Source: Gnetum montanum
Taxonomy: Eukaryota > Streptophyta > Gnetopsida > Gnetales > Gnetaceae
Assembly (NCBI GenBank): GCA_015680685.1
Contig: MNCI01007652.1
Span: forward strand, 129,851-193,850
Length of the DNA stretch: 64,000 bases
Direction: 5' to 3'
In this document: piece after piece, positions 46,903-59,222 of the stretch
How the letters are laid out: each line of letters begins with the position of its first letter
Position numbering within the stretch: position 1 is the stretch's first letter
Notes under the pieces: model-generated
The model's database searches: none
Seen by the model: the letters and a program-made list of their open reading frames with translations, nothing else
What the model was told of the DNA's origin: nothing
Translations under genes and position numbers: made by a program

Positions 46903-49900
46903 AATAGTTAAAAGTTGGTTATGAGGACAAGTAGTTATGAAGAAAACAATACTAAAATTATTAAAACTAAAGTGAAATGATATATCAAGAGATTATGATA
47001 ATTCATAAACAAAGGACAGTTGTATGAGATAGTTATATGAAACAATTAATCAATTTAACACTATATATGGAGCTAAGAGTGTAAGAAATAAGAACATGGG
47101 ATGATGTACTATTAAGTACAAGAGATCAAGAAGATTAAGTTATAATAGAAGGATAAAATAAAACCATGGAGTAGGTTTGTAAGCATATGAAGCTTCTGAA
47201 GAAAAACCTAGAAATAAGTTTGGAATGACCTACAATGTTAACGAACTAGACGAGGAGCACTCAACATCATTTACTTCTTGAACATCACATGGAATATATC
47301 ATATACATATTCCTATGGAGAAAAGACAAGTTAGATGAGTTTTTACAACACTTAAAGATAATGGAATATCCTAGAAGAGGATGCATGGATAAACAAAGAT
47401 AAGAAAATGACAACAAAGGGAAGGTAAGAAGATCTTACGGCTAGAACCAAAGATCCAAGAATAAACCCTAATTTCCTAACTTTCAAAGGACCAATTACTC
47501 TAAAATCTATTACTAAAAATTACATGATGCAAAGCCCATCCTTTTTAATGTATGGAAGAAATATGTTAAGTCATCATAAGACTAAACTTAAACTTTGTAA
47601 GATAATGTAACACAAAAATAAATAAATAAGAGGGGATATTTTTGTAATAGTTTTTCTATGCTACAAACAATCATCACCATAAGAATTGAATGCACTATTG
47701 GCAACATGAATTGCTATAAATGACTAAGAAGAAGTCCAAAAATCACCAAATTCACAATTAAGAAGTAAGAGTAGAGAAATTTTACAATAACGGTTTGAGC
47801 ATACTCAAAATAAGGATTTTTTGTGCACTCCATTGAATATTTTCATTTGAAAGCTCTAAAAAATCAATTCACACTAATTTTTCATATGCTAGTACTGAAA
47901 ACAAGATAGATCCAAAGAAGAACATCAACTCTGATGTCATTCTAACTAGCAAGGAAATCTTTGTCATGTTGCAAATAAGTCCTATTCAAGGAAAACTTGA
48001 GGTAAAGCACAAAATTATTTACAATTTAAAATTCCTATAACAAACAATAGAATCAAATGTGTTTGACAAATTGAATGTAGTTGGTATGAATGGTTATGCA
48101 TAATTTTAATTTTTTGCTTTAGAGTTGATGATAGATGATGAAAAAATCAATCATTATAGGTGTATTCTAATGGAGTAATAAAAATTTTTCTATTAGGATA
48201 AGTTTGTTCATGTGCCAATCTCTAAGGAAGTCATTTATTTTATTGTTGATGATAAGAATATTTATCTACCATTTGTGGATACTTGCTCCATTAATTGTGA
48301 AGCCCTAGTGCCTACATTTCTTTTCAAGAAAGCCCTAAAAGAATGTAGGTCATAACCCTAGGTAAATATATACCTACTGGCAGAAACTATTCATTTGATG
48401 TGTAAAATATATAATGCATGAACAGTTGCTTAGATCATTGTACTTCAATCCAGTGGGGTACCATTAAGAACCTGTATTATATTCAAGCTTGGGATTTGAA
48501 GTACACTTGGGTAATAATCATAGTCCAAAATTTCCATCATGCACTTACAAAGGTGAAAGAAGGTTTAATTAGCAAATTTAGGTTTGGAGGACTTATTACA
48601 TTGATGGCATAAAAATTTTGTAAGAAGGTTCCTACTTACTTATTTGCATGTGTAGTAATCCTTGTTCTTCTATGAGAAAGTGAGGTTACAAACTTGAACA
48701 ATAAGAATCAAATATGTGTAAAGAAATGTCAATCATAACCTTGAAGAATAAAGCCAGTTAAAAATTAGGCAATGTTAGGGTATTAACTTGAAAATCAGAT
48801 AAATGGACCTAACACTTACTTTTAAAGATGAGGATGATATGACAAAGCTTAGAAACTTGTTACTTGTGTAGAAGTATACATCAAGTAAGGAGAAGGTCAT
48901 AGGTGAAAAGTTCCTTCTATCCCTTCTTCTAACTACTTTGATATTGTAGATATTATGTCATATACAAGATTTCCAATATCATATGCTACTACTTTAGTTG
49001 GTCATCACCAATTGATAAACATGACTAAAGCATCACATAGTCTAAGGACATGTGTTAACTTAATTACTATCAATGTTTCTAAATTACTAGGAGCATAGAA
49101 TTAATTTTTCTACATAAAAATTCCTTATTCATATGAATGAAGAAATAATAAGAAATTTTGAAAAGAATTGATTAAAGATTGGAGCAAGGATACAGCTATA
49201 AAAAGTCAAGAAATGAGTTCAATATTAGTTGGATACTAGGACGAACACATTGAATTATAATGTTCTTGTAAGAGAAGGAAATTACAATGATTGAGGAACA
49301 ACACTTATGAGAGAAGGAAGAATTAGGGAAATGCTAACAAGCTAAAATAAGAACTTAAGGTCTTCATAAAACCAATCAAGAATTAGTGATAGAGAATTGG
49401 ATACACTAGGTCAACATCCAAGAAGGTAATAAGAGGATGTAGGTTGTGAATTAAACATTAAAGGTATACAAACAAGAACTTATCTCCAAAAGCAAAGAAG
49501 TGAAGGCCTATAAGATAGAATTAAAAGAGAAAAAAAGAGGAAATGTAAGTGCTTAATTCTTTGATGAAGTAGCAACAACAAGAAAAAATATGCTTAGAAG
49601 GTGTACCACAAGCTAAAGTACTTTCTCCTTCCATTGCTAAATTAGCATCTAATCCCATTTTATTCCCTTTTCATTTTATGAAGTTCCACTTTAAACTAAA
49701 GAATCTTTGGTTATCTTTAAGTCGTGTCTTGTAAAATAACTAGAATCCACTCTATTCATTTCACAAATTGACACTCCATGATGTACATTTGTCTATTTTG
49801 AAGTTAGTGAAGAGTGACATTACGTTGTGTCTTATCTATGATATATGCTTGTTATTTCTACAAATTCGTGAGTGAAGGAAAGTAATTCCATAAATTCTCA

Positions 49901-49954
49901 AGAATATATCATTCTTTGTGACTAGCCACCATGAAGTATTATGGAATGAATGCC
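46903..49954 (+). pseudogene. Decayed internal region, no domain identified
   Basis: Readable fragments include DKFVHVPISKEVIYFIVDDK (about 48196), GPLMDLTLTFKDEDDMTKL-like sequence near 48800 and a 64-residue open frame at 48418-48612. None matches a known gag or pol block well enough to name. About 3 kb is short for a full pol, so this may be a large-retrotransposon-derivative type or a deleted copy. Confidence 0.35.
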
Positions 49955-49964
49955 TAAAGGGTAG
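49955..49964 (+). other. Polypurine tract
   Basis: TAAAGGGTAG immediately before TGTTAG of the 3' LTR. Confidence 0.6.
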
Positions 49965-51846
49965 TGTTAGAGTATGATCATGATATGATGTACAATCATT
50001 AGTTTTGTAACTATCCAAGATTATTCATAATCACTTGTAAACAAGTCATAACAAAAATATGTGACTTATCATGTAAACCATTACAATCTTATCTATGAAA
50101 CATAAGTAGCCATAAATCAAATACAAAAAGGAAACATGAAGAATCAAAAGATGTGGTAAGAAATAATCTAGAAATTAAGAAGATAGTATGTGAAAGTAAT
50201 GATGAATCATAATAAAAGATATTGGATGTAGTGTCACACACAAGACAATTAGAATTAGAACTATAAGAAACTAAAGATACATGTTCAAAGTTAACTCTAA
50301 GAAAAATAACCAAAGAGAGAAGTCATTATGATCCATAGATTTGTAATTATGATCTAAGAAGCGAAAAACAGTGATTAAGTTATTTGTGAGAAAAATAAGT
50401 GAAGTTAAAATCTAGTTTTTTTAAATAGGACAAAAAGATCCAAGGTGAATGGACCAAGTTCACTCCTATTAATTTAACCTTCAATTCCCACTAAATAAAA
50501 ATATAATGAAGGACAAAAAATATGCTAAAAAATAAGAAAAAATAGGTTTCTTCAATTATGATAAGGAAGATTACAATATGGGTTTTACAATATATAACAA
50601 CAAATCACTCACAAATACTCAACGATGTTGTAGAGCATGAGGCTCTACAACTACATAATAATTATTCTCTATGTAAGGTAGAACCAAAGGAGAATCTCTT
50701 CCATAACCTAGGACTAAGATCTTAACAAATAATTAAGAACACAAGAATCATAGGTCAAGGACATAGAAAATTGACATTGAGATACATCCACAATGATGCA
50801 CTCACTCAATTTGCTCTTGTGACACTCTCTTGATAATCTCATGCACTCATGAGCTCTCATCATGATATATCATGGTGAAACACATGTAACCATTATTGTA
50901 AATAGAAGATGAAAAACATAGAAATCTTTCTCCAATTTCAACTTGAAGATCTATAGCTCTTTTCATCTTTTTCTCTTCTTATTTGAATTCTTCCTAATTT
51001 GGTATGGTCAACTCATAAGTTTTCCTAGTCATACGGGTCATATCTAGCCTTACTAGGATTTCTTTTGTAAATTCAATTTAGGTGAGACATCTCTTAAGAG
51101 TGGGAGGTATCTTCTTCAAGTATGAGACACCTCCTCCTAGTGACATCTCGGAAATATGGGATGTCTTGCCTAAGATGCCTCCAAGCAAGGTGAGATGTCT
51201 TCTTCTCAGTTGAGACATGTCCTATACATGTAAGACATCTCATGTGAAGACTTAGCTCTTGTTCAATATGTATCCTTGACCTCCAAGACATCCATAGAGC
51301 TTAAAACATGCAAAATCCATATGTAGGGAGAAGAAAAGGGAATTGGAAGAGGCATTCCTACATTAATGAGCCATTCGTAATCTAGTACAAGTTCCTAAAA
51401 GGATGAGAAGACCATCCAAAAGGTTATGAAGGAATGTAGAAGAAAGAATATAAGAAGTGATAGGTTACAATTAAAGTAACATTTCATAATAGGTCAAGTT
51501 ATGAATCTTTGAGAAGCCTAAGAGGGCCCAACCCCCATAAGGTTGATCAACTAGGAAAATTTCCTTAAGACCTATTATGAGTAAAAAGGAAAGGCAAATA
51601 TTGTAAAGATGTAGCTAAAGAAATAAGGAAAGAAAGAAGTAGAATAAGGAGAAGTCATTATGAAGAATAGATTCATAACAGGATTGAGAGACATTAAGAA
51701 TGACTATAAAATGTGAACAATATGATTACGAAAGATGTACAATGATGAAGAATTTAATCAATCAGTTCTGTATTAAGTTTTCTCATATTCTAAACAATCC
51801 TTGTATCATTATAGTTTTCCAAGAGATGTAAAACCAAATTCTAACA
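49965..51846 (+). repeat. 3' LTR, split by an insertion
   Basis: Starts TGTTAG at 49965 and ends CTAACA at 51846. LTR-homologous parts are 49965-50448 and 51370-51846. The break lies between '...AAGGTGA' and 'GCCATTCGTAAT'. Confidence 0.82.
50449..51369. mobile_element. Insertion of ~920 bp inside the 3' LTR
   Basis: Absent from the 5' LTR at the corresponding site (near 46415). TGA occurs at both edges (50446-50448 and 51367-51369), possibly a short target duplication. It contains a perfect 10-bp-arm hairpin (50627-50636 / 50642-50651, loop ATGAG) and, at 51080-51245, many GAGACATCTC / AGATGTCT units. It encodes nothing recognisable. It may be a partial LTR of another Copia family, since similar GACATCT units fill the LTRs at 55150-55440 and 59920-60180. 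Confidence 0.55.
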
Positions 51847-51851
51847 ATATC
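51847..51851. repeat. Target site duplication ATATC (right)
   Basis: Identical to 45915-45919. Confidence 0.85.
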
Positions 51852-52439
51852 CATTTGAATAAAAACCCTAGAAAATTAACTTAAACATAAGCCATAGGCA
51901 CTTGTTTACTCCTACAAATTTAAGATATCAAATTGACAAATTTTTCCTACTTTTGAGTAAAACTATGACTTCCACAAATCATGCCTCCTATATTTATAAG
52001 AAAAATTTTAGGGTTATTTAATGCATCTATGTTAATGCATATGTGGTAACATAGTGATTAATAGAAAATTGATTGTTATTAATTTTTAAGATAATACCTA
52101 TGTTGGTAATTCTCAACAAAATTAAGTTGTTTGACATAGGATATTTGATGCTTCATTAGTCTTCATCTTCATCTTCATTAATTTATAGACATTCCAAGAT
52201 ATTTTTCTTCTTCATTTATCTTTTTATTTAGCCAACCTCATTTTCTTTGCAAAAGGCTACGATGATGATGATGATGATGTTGAAAACTAAAGAAGTTATT
52301 TATAAGTATATTCAAATATAGCTAGTCAATATGATACTTTGAAAGAATTATGAAACTAAAACTAAAATTGAGGTTTTATTATGTTTGAAGACCCAAAAAA
52401 TCTATTAGACAAACATTACATTTGTATTATGAAAGTTAA
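51852..52439. other. Spacer with short simple repeats
   Basis: No gene. CTTCAT units at about 52162-52180 and (GAT)n at about 52261-52280. The 3' end of the LINE on the minus strand lies somewhere here, but no clear poly(A) tail was placed. Confidence 0.5.
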
Positions 52440-54456
52440 ATATCAACTATACACATTGGCTAACTAACACTAGATGTAATAAGAAAAGATCATATAGATT
52501 TTTTACTGTAATATAATAATTTTGTCTTAAATATTCAATTTGAGTGTAATTAAGAAAAATATGAAACTTGGATTCAATTTCTCTTGAAACACATAAATTG
52601 CATGTATGTTCTTCTTTAAGAAGTTGCATCCATCCTCCAGTTTCTATCCTAAAATGATGTTAACTTAAATAAAGCTTTTTGATGAAAATTCGACATCTCA
52701 TTAGGATTAAAGCTTATAGATAGTGAAATTTTAAGTTTAAATAATTATCTCTTATGCATTCTAAATAAATTTTTTCTTACTTTCTACATTTAACCATAAA
52801 TTTATTAGATTTTGTTGCTGAACCCACTTTCAAATATTCTTTGGATTACTTTGTATATTCTTCAATGAGATATTCCAAGTCTTTAATCATTTTAGTAGAG
52901 AGGCCAATTACTAAAAATTTCCAAGAGAGTTATCCTCAGGCATGGTAAAATAATTTTCATCCTTGTAATAGTGAGGGAGAGCTCTTCTAGTTATGATTTT
53001 TATCACAGGAATTATCATTGAAGATTATACACTAGTATTTATTTTATTTTTCAATGTAAAAATTAATTCTCTAATAAATCAATTTGAATTTTTATTAATT
53101 TGAAAAATATAAAAGATTATTTTAACCAAATAATAGATATATATCATAAATATTTAGCTAAAATAGTTGTATCCTTTGGAAATATTATACTTGCTCTTTT
53201 GTGTCTTTAAGAACTACTTTAGAAAATTTGAACTATTCTATTTTTACAAATAGCTTCTCCTACTAAAGAAAGTAGATTACACTCTAAAAAAAGCATGGAA
53301 TAGGTTGTTATTACTTTCAACTTTAATTCATCAAGTAAAATTATCTTCTATATTCTTTTAATGGTCATCTAATCTTTAACACTAAGACTTGGTTTCTAAG
53401 TTGTGCATCCATATAATTAATAAACAAATATTTGAAATATTTATTTTCTAAGTCCAAACATCTAATGCCTTACACTTGCTTTTTTTGTATAAATAAATTT
53501 TATTCCTTCTACTATTCTAAGCTTAATGTATTTATCTTATGTAGAATTATTCACATATTGAAGCCCCAAGTATCTAAAAGAGACTACAATTTATATATTT
53601 TGATGGTCAACTTTAACATTATATTGTGTATTTCTTATGTCTTATATGATCATTTTAATTTTCTCCACATTAACTTTTAATCTAGAAGAAATCCAAATTT
53701 TTTTCTAAAATTTGTAGCATATTAGACATTCCATTTTTAGTCATAGAGATTAAAGTAGTATCATTTGCATAGAGTAGTAGGTTTACTACTTAATAAACTA
53801 TTTTTAAAGCATGTCTGTGTTGTTCATTGTATGTCAAATCATGCAACTCATCAATGAAGAGACCAAAGAAAATTAGAAATAAAGGATAACCTTGATTCAT
53901 CCTAAATTTTCTCCAAAATTCAAAATTAAATTTTGTTTCTCTATCTTTGAGCTCAATGATAACTTCTTCATACAACTTCTTAGTCATTATTATGAGTTCT
54001 ACATGAAGGCCTATTTTATTTAGTTGCAAATATAACTTTTTCAAACTCACTAAATCATAAGATTTTCTAAAATCTATAAATTAAATAAATAATTCTTATT
54101 ATGCTTCTTTGCAAGTTTAATGTAGTATTTAAAAGTGTCAAGATGATTCATAATAGAATTGTCTTATTTAAAATTTTCTTGATAAATTACCATGATGTTA
54201 TTTATTTCTATCCAATTACTTATTCTTCTTATAAGAATAGTACCTAACAGCTTAGTAAAAATATTGCTTACAACTATCATACAACATTTGTTTAAATTAA
54301 TTTTGTCACCTTTATTATAAAGAAGCATTGCCTTACCAATATTCTAGGTTTAACAAGGCCATTACCAACAATATTTAATCTTTTTCAAATTTGTATCTGA
54401 ATAGATAGTCTTTCTTATTTAATTAACTCATCATATAACCATTTGAATCTATAGCT
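52440..54456 (-). pseudogene. LINE ORF2: reverse transcriptase to C-terminal Cys/His motif
   Basis: Non-LTR retrotransposon, minus strand. ASLYNKGDKINLNK then IFTKLLGTILIRRISNWIEI (about 54330-54200) match 'PIFKSGDP...FGKLYGSIIEHRISQWAE'. FIDFRKSYDLVSLKKLYLQL matches 'FVDFRKAFDTVPRALLWERL'. MNQGYPLFLIFFGLFIDELH (53790-54050) matches 'VKQGCPLSPTLFGLYIDKLE'. Then LLYANDTTLISM replaces 'LLYADDLILI', with the second Asp of the active site read as Asn relative to YADD. LYGCTT...KPSLSVKD with IKRI near 53390 matches the 'LYGCEVWGPSIS...IQK' thumb/linker. The C-terminus (52447-52629) reads TCNLCVSREIESKFHIFLNY, with 'C..C...E...H' as in 'RVCIFCNKGAVETEWHF'. Stops and frame changes make it dead. It is interrupted at TAGCT by a Copia-like element. 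Confidence 0.8.
54452..54456. repeat. Target site duplication TAGCT (left)
   Basis: Identical to 60511-60515. The duplicated site lies within the LINE. Confidence 0.85.
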
Positions 54457-55758
54457 TTTGGATTGTTGAACTTGGAGAGAAGGCGGGGTGGGGGGAGGGG
54501 GTTGATTGTTGGTGGGGGTTGTGGGGGGCAGAGATGAATAAGTTCCCCAAATTAAAACTTTGTAATACAAAAGCACATGCACTAAATTTAACGTGGTTCC
54601 CCAACTTGGGTAGTCCACACTCGAAGGGTAGATTGCTAGTACACCTCTGGACTTTTTTTCTCTTAAAATGTTGTTGAAAGGTCCACACCCTGTATAGTCT
54701 TTAACCCCTACTTTAGAGTGCTATGCTGCAACACCAGCCAATCAACCCCACAAGGTCTTGCGAGGCTTGGAATATGGTCTCTAGGTTTCCACAACTTTTA
54801 CAACCTTAAGCTTCACTTCAAAGTGTTGTACCGTAGCACCAAAAACTCAATCCTATAGGATCTAGACAAGCCTAAGCAAGATGCCTTCCTACAAGAAGCA
54901 CATCAACCTTGCAGGGCAACAAGAGAGAATAATTACAAGGGATAAATGCAAATTATTTTGTTGATCCTTGTACTTTAAGGTATAACACACTTTACAATGA
55001 ATAAATGATAGAATAATGAGAAACAAATATTACAATGATTCAAAAATGATTATACACAAGATTGCACATTTCCCAATGCATATGATGTCTTCTTATAGCT
55101 ACCATGTTTCTAGATCCATCTTGGAACTCATTCAATGGCTAGCTAATGCTCATTAATAGTCATGGAAGATGTATTCTTTATGCCTGGGAACATCTTTTTG
55201 TATTTTCCTTCAATCTAGGAAGATGTATTAATCTAGGAAAGACATCTTTTTGAAATATCCATTCTGGAAAGACATCTTTTTCTAGTGAAAGATATCTTTC
55301 TAAAACTAGCTTGTATTCTGGGAAGATGTCCTTGTTTGATAAAAGACATCTACTATTTTGTAGAGACATATTTTCCTGTGCTAACTATTAGAAAGACATC
55401 TTTGGTATGGGAAATATGTCTCTTTTGTAGGGGCAAAAAATGAAACTACTTGTTTTGATGCTAGGAGCCTTTGAATGCCTTCAAACAAGTCCCCATAGAT
55501 CTTATAACTTCCTAGACTCGTCAAAATGAGCTAGAAACACTCCAAAACATGTCAAAACATCTAGGAATCATCCTTAACAAAACTAGACACATTTTTCTTG
55601 AATTCTTCGTATTCATCCATGCTCCCTTGAGTCCTTGTGATCTTGAATTTGCTTATCAGTTTTTGAGTTTTTTGCTCTTGCTCCTATAAATACAATAACT
55701 AGACAAACATCTTTGTACTTCATTTTCCTTAATGTTTTGACATACCAAAAGGTCAACA
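54457..55758 (-). repeat. 3' LTR of the Copia-like element
   Basis: 1,302 bases. The minus strand starts TGTTGACC at 55758 and ends near CCAAA at 54457. It has a G-rich tract at 54482-54530 and repeated GAAAGACATCTTT units at 55150-55440. It aligns with 59223-60510 throughout. Confidence 0.87.
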
Positions 55759-55775
55759 ATTTCCCCCTTTTTGGT
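55759..55775 (-). other. Polypurine tract of the Copia-like element
   Basis: On the minus strand ACCAAAAAGGGGGAAAT runs directly into the LTR start TGTTGACC. Confidence 0.85.
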
Positions 55776-57689
55776 AATGTCCAAAATTTTAAAAAATGGA
55801 TTAGTCTTTAGCACAATATCATAATAATTAAGCTACATCTCCTCATTTTTTAACATAGCCAAAAAGGATGATGCATATAACCTATCCCTGAAAGATATAT
55901 CATAAAAGAGTAACATCATATAATATGCATGGCCATTATCACAAAAACAATTTTTCCCCTTGTTGGATATGAATAAAAAGAGAATGAGGGAGTCACATAT
56001 TTTAAGAAGCAAAGTTTGTTACAAAAGATATATTATTTTAAAATAGAAGCATATAGTTATGGAAGGACAACACCCAAAAGAATCTATCTAAATACTTGTA
56101 AAAATGTTTCATAAGATAATTGCACATAACAAATTAACATTTTGTAAGAGAACCATATAAGAAGTACACATCTCATTAATTTTATAGGGCTAATGAAGTA
56201 AAGCTAGTGTTTATCAAGAGTGATCCTTCATTTGTTGACAACAACAAGAACCATACTTGATTTAAGCTTTTAAAAAGATATTTAAGAGCAAGTAACCTAT
56301 CTCTAAACCAATATTCTTCTAACAATCCAAGAGCAATTTCATGGAAAGAGAGTTTAAAACATGCATTTTTAAGACAAAGAAACACATTTAATCATGCTAG
56401 ATATATCAAAAGATCAAAAACAACTAATCAATTGTTTATGCAAAAGAATATTCATAAACTAATATATGATAATCATGTTAAAGGAAAGAAAAATAGCATA
56501 TGGATATACCTCATATCTTACCAGAAGAGATCATGAATACTTTTTCTAGTACCTCTCAACTTATATTTTCAATAAGGGCCTTTGGTACTTAAAAAGATAT
56601 ATTCTCAACATAGAAAAGGTTAGATAATAAGTAGTGCTCACAAGTAAGTTTATATAACATATAGACATTAGCAGCTTTTACCATAAAAGTTCATCTTTAC
56701 ACAAGGAGTTAATAAATGTTCTTTTTTTACAACATTACCAAATGAATATGCTCTTCCTTGCTCATGTTTAGCTAATGGTGAGTTGAAATATGAAGTTTTT
56801 CTACTTGATTACCTTTTGGTAAAAGCCTCAAGAGACTCCCCCTACATAGGTGACCTCTTGAATTAGGTACAAGCTTCCAATACATATATGACTAGTTTTT
56901 GAGACAACTAGTTTCTTTGGTCATAATACATCTATTGTAGAGAAATTGGTATTCCTTATTGAATCTTTTAGGATCTCCATGTTGCACAAAAATTCTAAGA
57001 GCAAGTATAGAGACTAAGGCCTCCCATTAGTTATGGAAAAATACATCAAAAATCATCACAAAAAAATAGATATAAATATTACACATAATTGTGAATTACA
57101 CAAGGGACTAGGAGATGTCTCCATAAATTTGGAAAGCCATAACAAGTTTGGAGACTTTTGAAAGAAAGACCTTAAGATAGCAAATAATTATTTTCTTAGA
57201 AGATACATGAATTATATTAAAGGCATCAAATCCAATGCTTAAATATCACACATAAAAAATATTTCAAAAGAAATTGGACAACAATGTTAAATCACTAGAT
57301 ATTTAAATAGTAATGAGTGTCCAAGAAATATGTCAGAGGCTTTTAAACACTTGTAATCAATATATATTCTAGTGGAGAATCAAAATATTTTTTAATAAAA
57401 ACTTTTAAAGGTTTACAAATACCACAAACTTTCATTCAATTATAAGATTAATGACATCATGCTCAAGCATTCACAAAAGATACCATAATTAAGTATTCTA
57501 ACAATAGCAAATATCTTCTCTTGTAAGTGCTTATCTTAATATTTGTAGATTATTGAAGCTAACATACCATAGCTAGAAATAAATTAAGCATATATCAACA
57601 TAATTTAGACTTTTCTAATTAAAATTGATATAGAATTTAACAATAAAGAAGATAGAAACTTACCTTGCTTGCAATTGAGAATTAAGGTG
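55776..57689 (-). other. Internal non-coding region of the Copia-like element
   Basis: A/T-rich, with no pol motif on either strand. Small ORFs (for example 56182-56385) have no family features. This takes the place where about 3-4 kb of pol would be in an autonomous relative. Confidence 0.6.
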
Positions 57690-59190
57690 CCTAGAGTACT
57701 AGAGAATGAGGTTCATCTTTCAAGGTTTCTATTCTTGCACAAAATTCTTCAATTTTTAAGGCTTGGATCCTTTTCAAAAATTGGCTAGATGGTGTCTTCT
57801 TATTCTTAGGTTCCTTCCTCTTGACTCTCCAAATATTTTGAACTCCCTTGTTCTTGTGAGTTGTCCAATCTTTCTCAACTCCTCTATGATTTGTTTGCAT
57901 ATCCTTCTTTACCTATGAAAAATCCTTTCTAGGAACATTGGTATAAGACCAAGGAGTTCTATGATATGTAAAATTCTCATGTGATAATATTTTAAATTTC
58001 ACTCCCTTTGCTTATGCACAAATTTATGATAATAATAGCATCTCACCTTCATATAGTAGTTACAATGATTGTACCTTGGAGCTGCTCTTGGTTGTGATGT
58101 AGTGCCTATTGATTCTTCATTCTTTGGAGTGACCTTTGGTTAAGATGGGGTTGGTGTAGATGATTCCCCTTGTGTATAACATCCAAGCCCACTCTTATCA
58201 TGTGGACTTCTTCCTTGTCCAAGAACCATCTAACGTAACTCTTTTTTCTTGACTAGCCTTTCATTCACAAGTTTGGCATCTGCAAGTTCTTCCTTGACTT
58301 GCTCAAATGAGTTGGTTAGTTCTTTATTATCAACCCTAAGGTCTAATATTTCCTTATTGAGATCTAAAACATTTATATTCAATAAAGAAATTTCTCGATC
58401 CTTTGTTTTTACTTGCTTGTTCAACTTTGTGTAAATACTTTGAAAATGTAAAAGTTCATTACATAATAAATCAAACCTTTCATTGTTGTTAATTTCATCA
58501 TTTAAGGTATCAATGTCATCATCTGTGAGATTCATATAGATGAGGTGTGAATCCTTTGAATCATCCTTCACCTTTTCTTCACTTTGCTCTTCATCATTCC
58601 AACTTAAGTAGAAGTTGGTCTTTCTTATCGCTTCATCATTTTTTTACTTTCATTGTAACTTGTCATTACAAGGACATTCAGACCCCACATGACCTCTTCC
58701 AACACATACCAAGAATTATATTCAAGATGAATCAAAATTAGAGCTTGAAAATTTTTTACCTATTTCCTTACCTTCGAAGCTCTCACTCATCTGCTTAATC
58801 ACATTGGTTAGTTTTTGAATCTTAGCCTTAAGATATGAGTTCTCTTTCTTGAGCTAAGAACATTCATCATTAATAACTTCAATTTTTATTTCCTTAGAAT
58901 GTAAAGCATCTTTTATCTCATTGCAAAAATTTTGAAAACAAATAATTTTATGGCAAAATATTTCATATCTTTCCTCAAAAGAAACGTCATTTTGAAAATA
59001 ACATAAATTGTCAAGTTTACAAGCATAGTCTTCTATATTTCTAAATGTAAGGAGGGAAATGAGATACTTACATTTATAACATATGTGATGAATGAATTGA
59101 GCACACCAGTTGATGATGTACATTAGGCTCTTTATTCAGATGTATTTGATGTTGATTTTTCCTTCCATGTTCACTCTTGAAGATTGATGT
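57690..59190 (-). pseudogene. gag: Copia (SIRE-like) gag with coiled coil and zinc knuckle
   Basis: Minus strand, two or more open pieces. Order: a helical part (58854-59123; FEERYEIFCHKIICFQNF, ALHSKEIKIEVINDECS), a coiled coil (KKENSYLKAKIQKLTNVIKQ), and a zinc-knuckle remnant CVGRGHVGSECP (58672-58709), where the first Cys of the Cx2C pair is lost. Next are a Lys-rich then acidic linker with FYLSWNDEEQSEE, and the 113-residue open frame 58230-58571 (DDDIDTLNDEINNNERFDLL and another coiled coil). RSPHDKSGLGC follows just after its stop. NKGVQNIWRVKRKEPKNK (57691-57900) is the usual basic block before protease. The order matches SIRE/Maximus-type gag. Frame changes and stops make it inactive. 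Confidence 0.75.
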
Positions 59191-59207
59191 AGAGTGAAAG
59201 AGTACTA

Positions 59208-59220
59208 GGCTTCAATACCA
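59208..59220 (-). other. Primer-binding site, initiator tRNA-Met type
   Basis: On the minus strand TGGTATTGAAGCC lies two bases inside the 5' LTR end. The consensus is TGGTATCAGAGCC, with C-to-T and AG/GA differences. Confidence 0.8.
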
Positions 59221-59222
59221 CT

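Larger units (their letters stand above)
45920..51846 (+). mobile_element. LTR retrotransposon with iMet-type primer site and TSD
   Basis: 5,927 bases bounded by ATATC. Two LTRs with TGTTAG...CTAACA ends, a primer site TGGTATTAGAG directly after the 5' LTR, and a purine tract before the 3' LTR. The internal part (46892-49964, about 3.1 kb) is too short and too decayed to show protease, RT or integrase. The iMet primer and TGTTAG ends are common in Copia elements but also occur in some gypsy elements, so the superfamily is open. The 3' LTR carries an insertion of about 920 bases. Confidence 0.82.

Noticed and set aside
54415-54688. Proline-rich minus-strand ORFs (PPTTPTNNQPPPPTPP)
   Set aside because: The prolines come from the G-rich tract at the LTR end. 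A similar ORF occurs at the other LTR (59171-59441). Non-coding LTR sequence.
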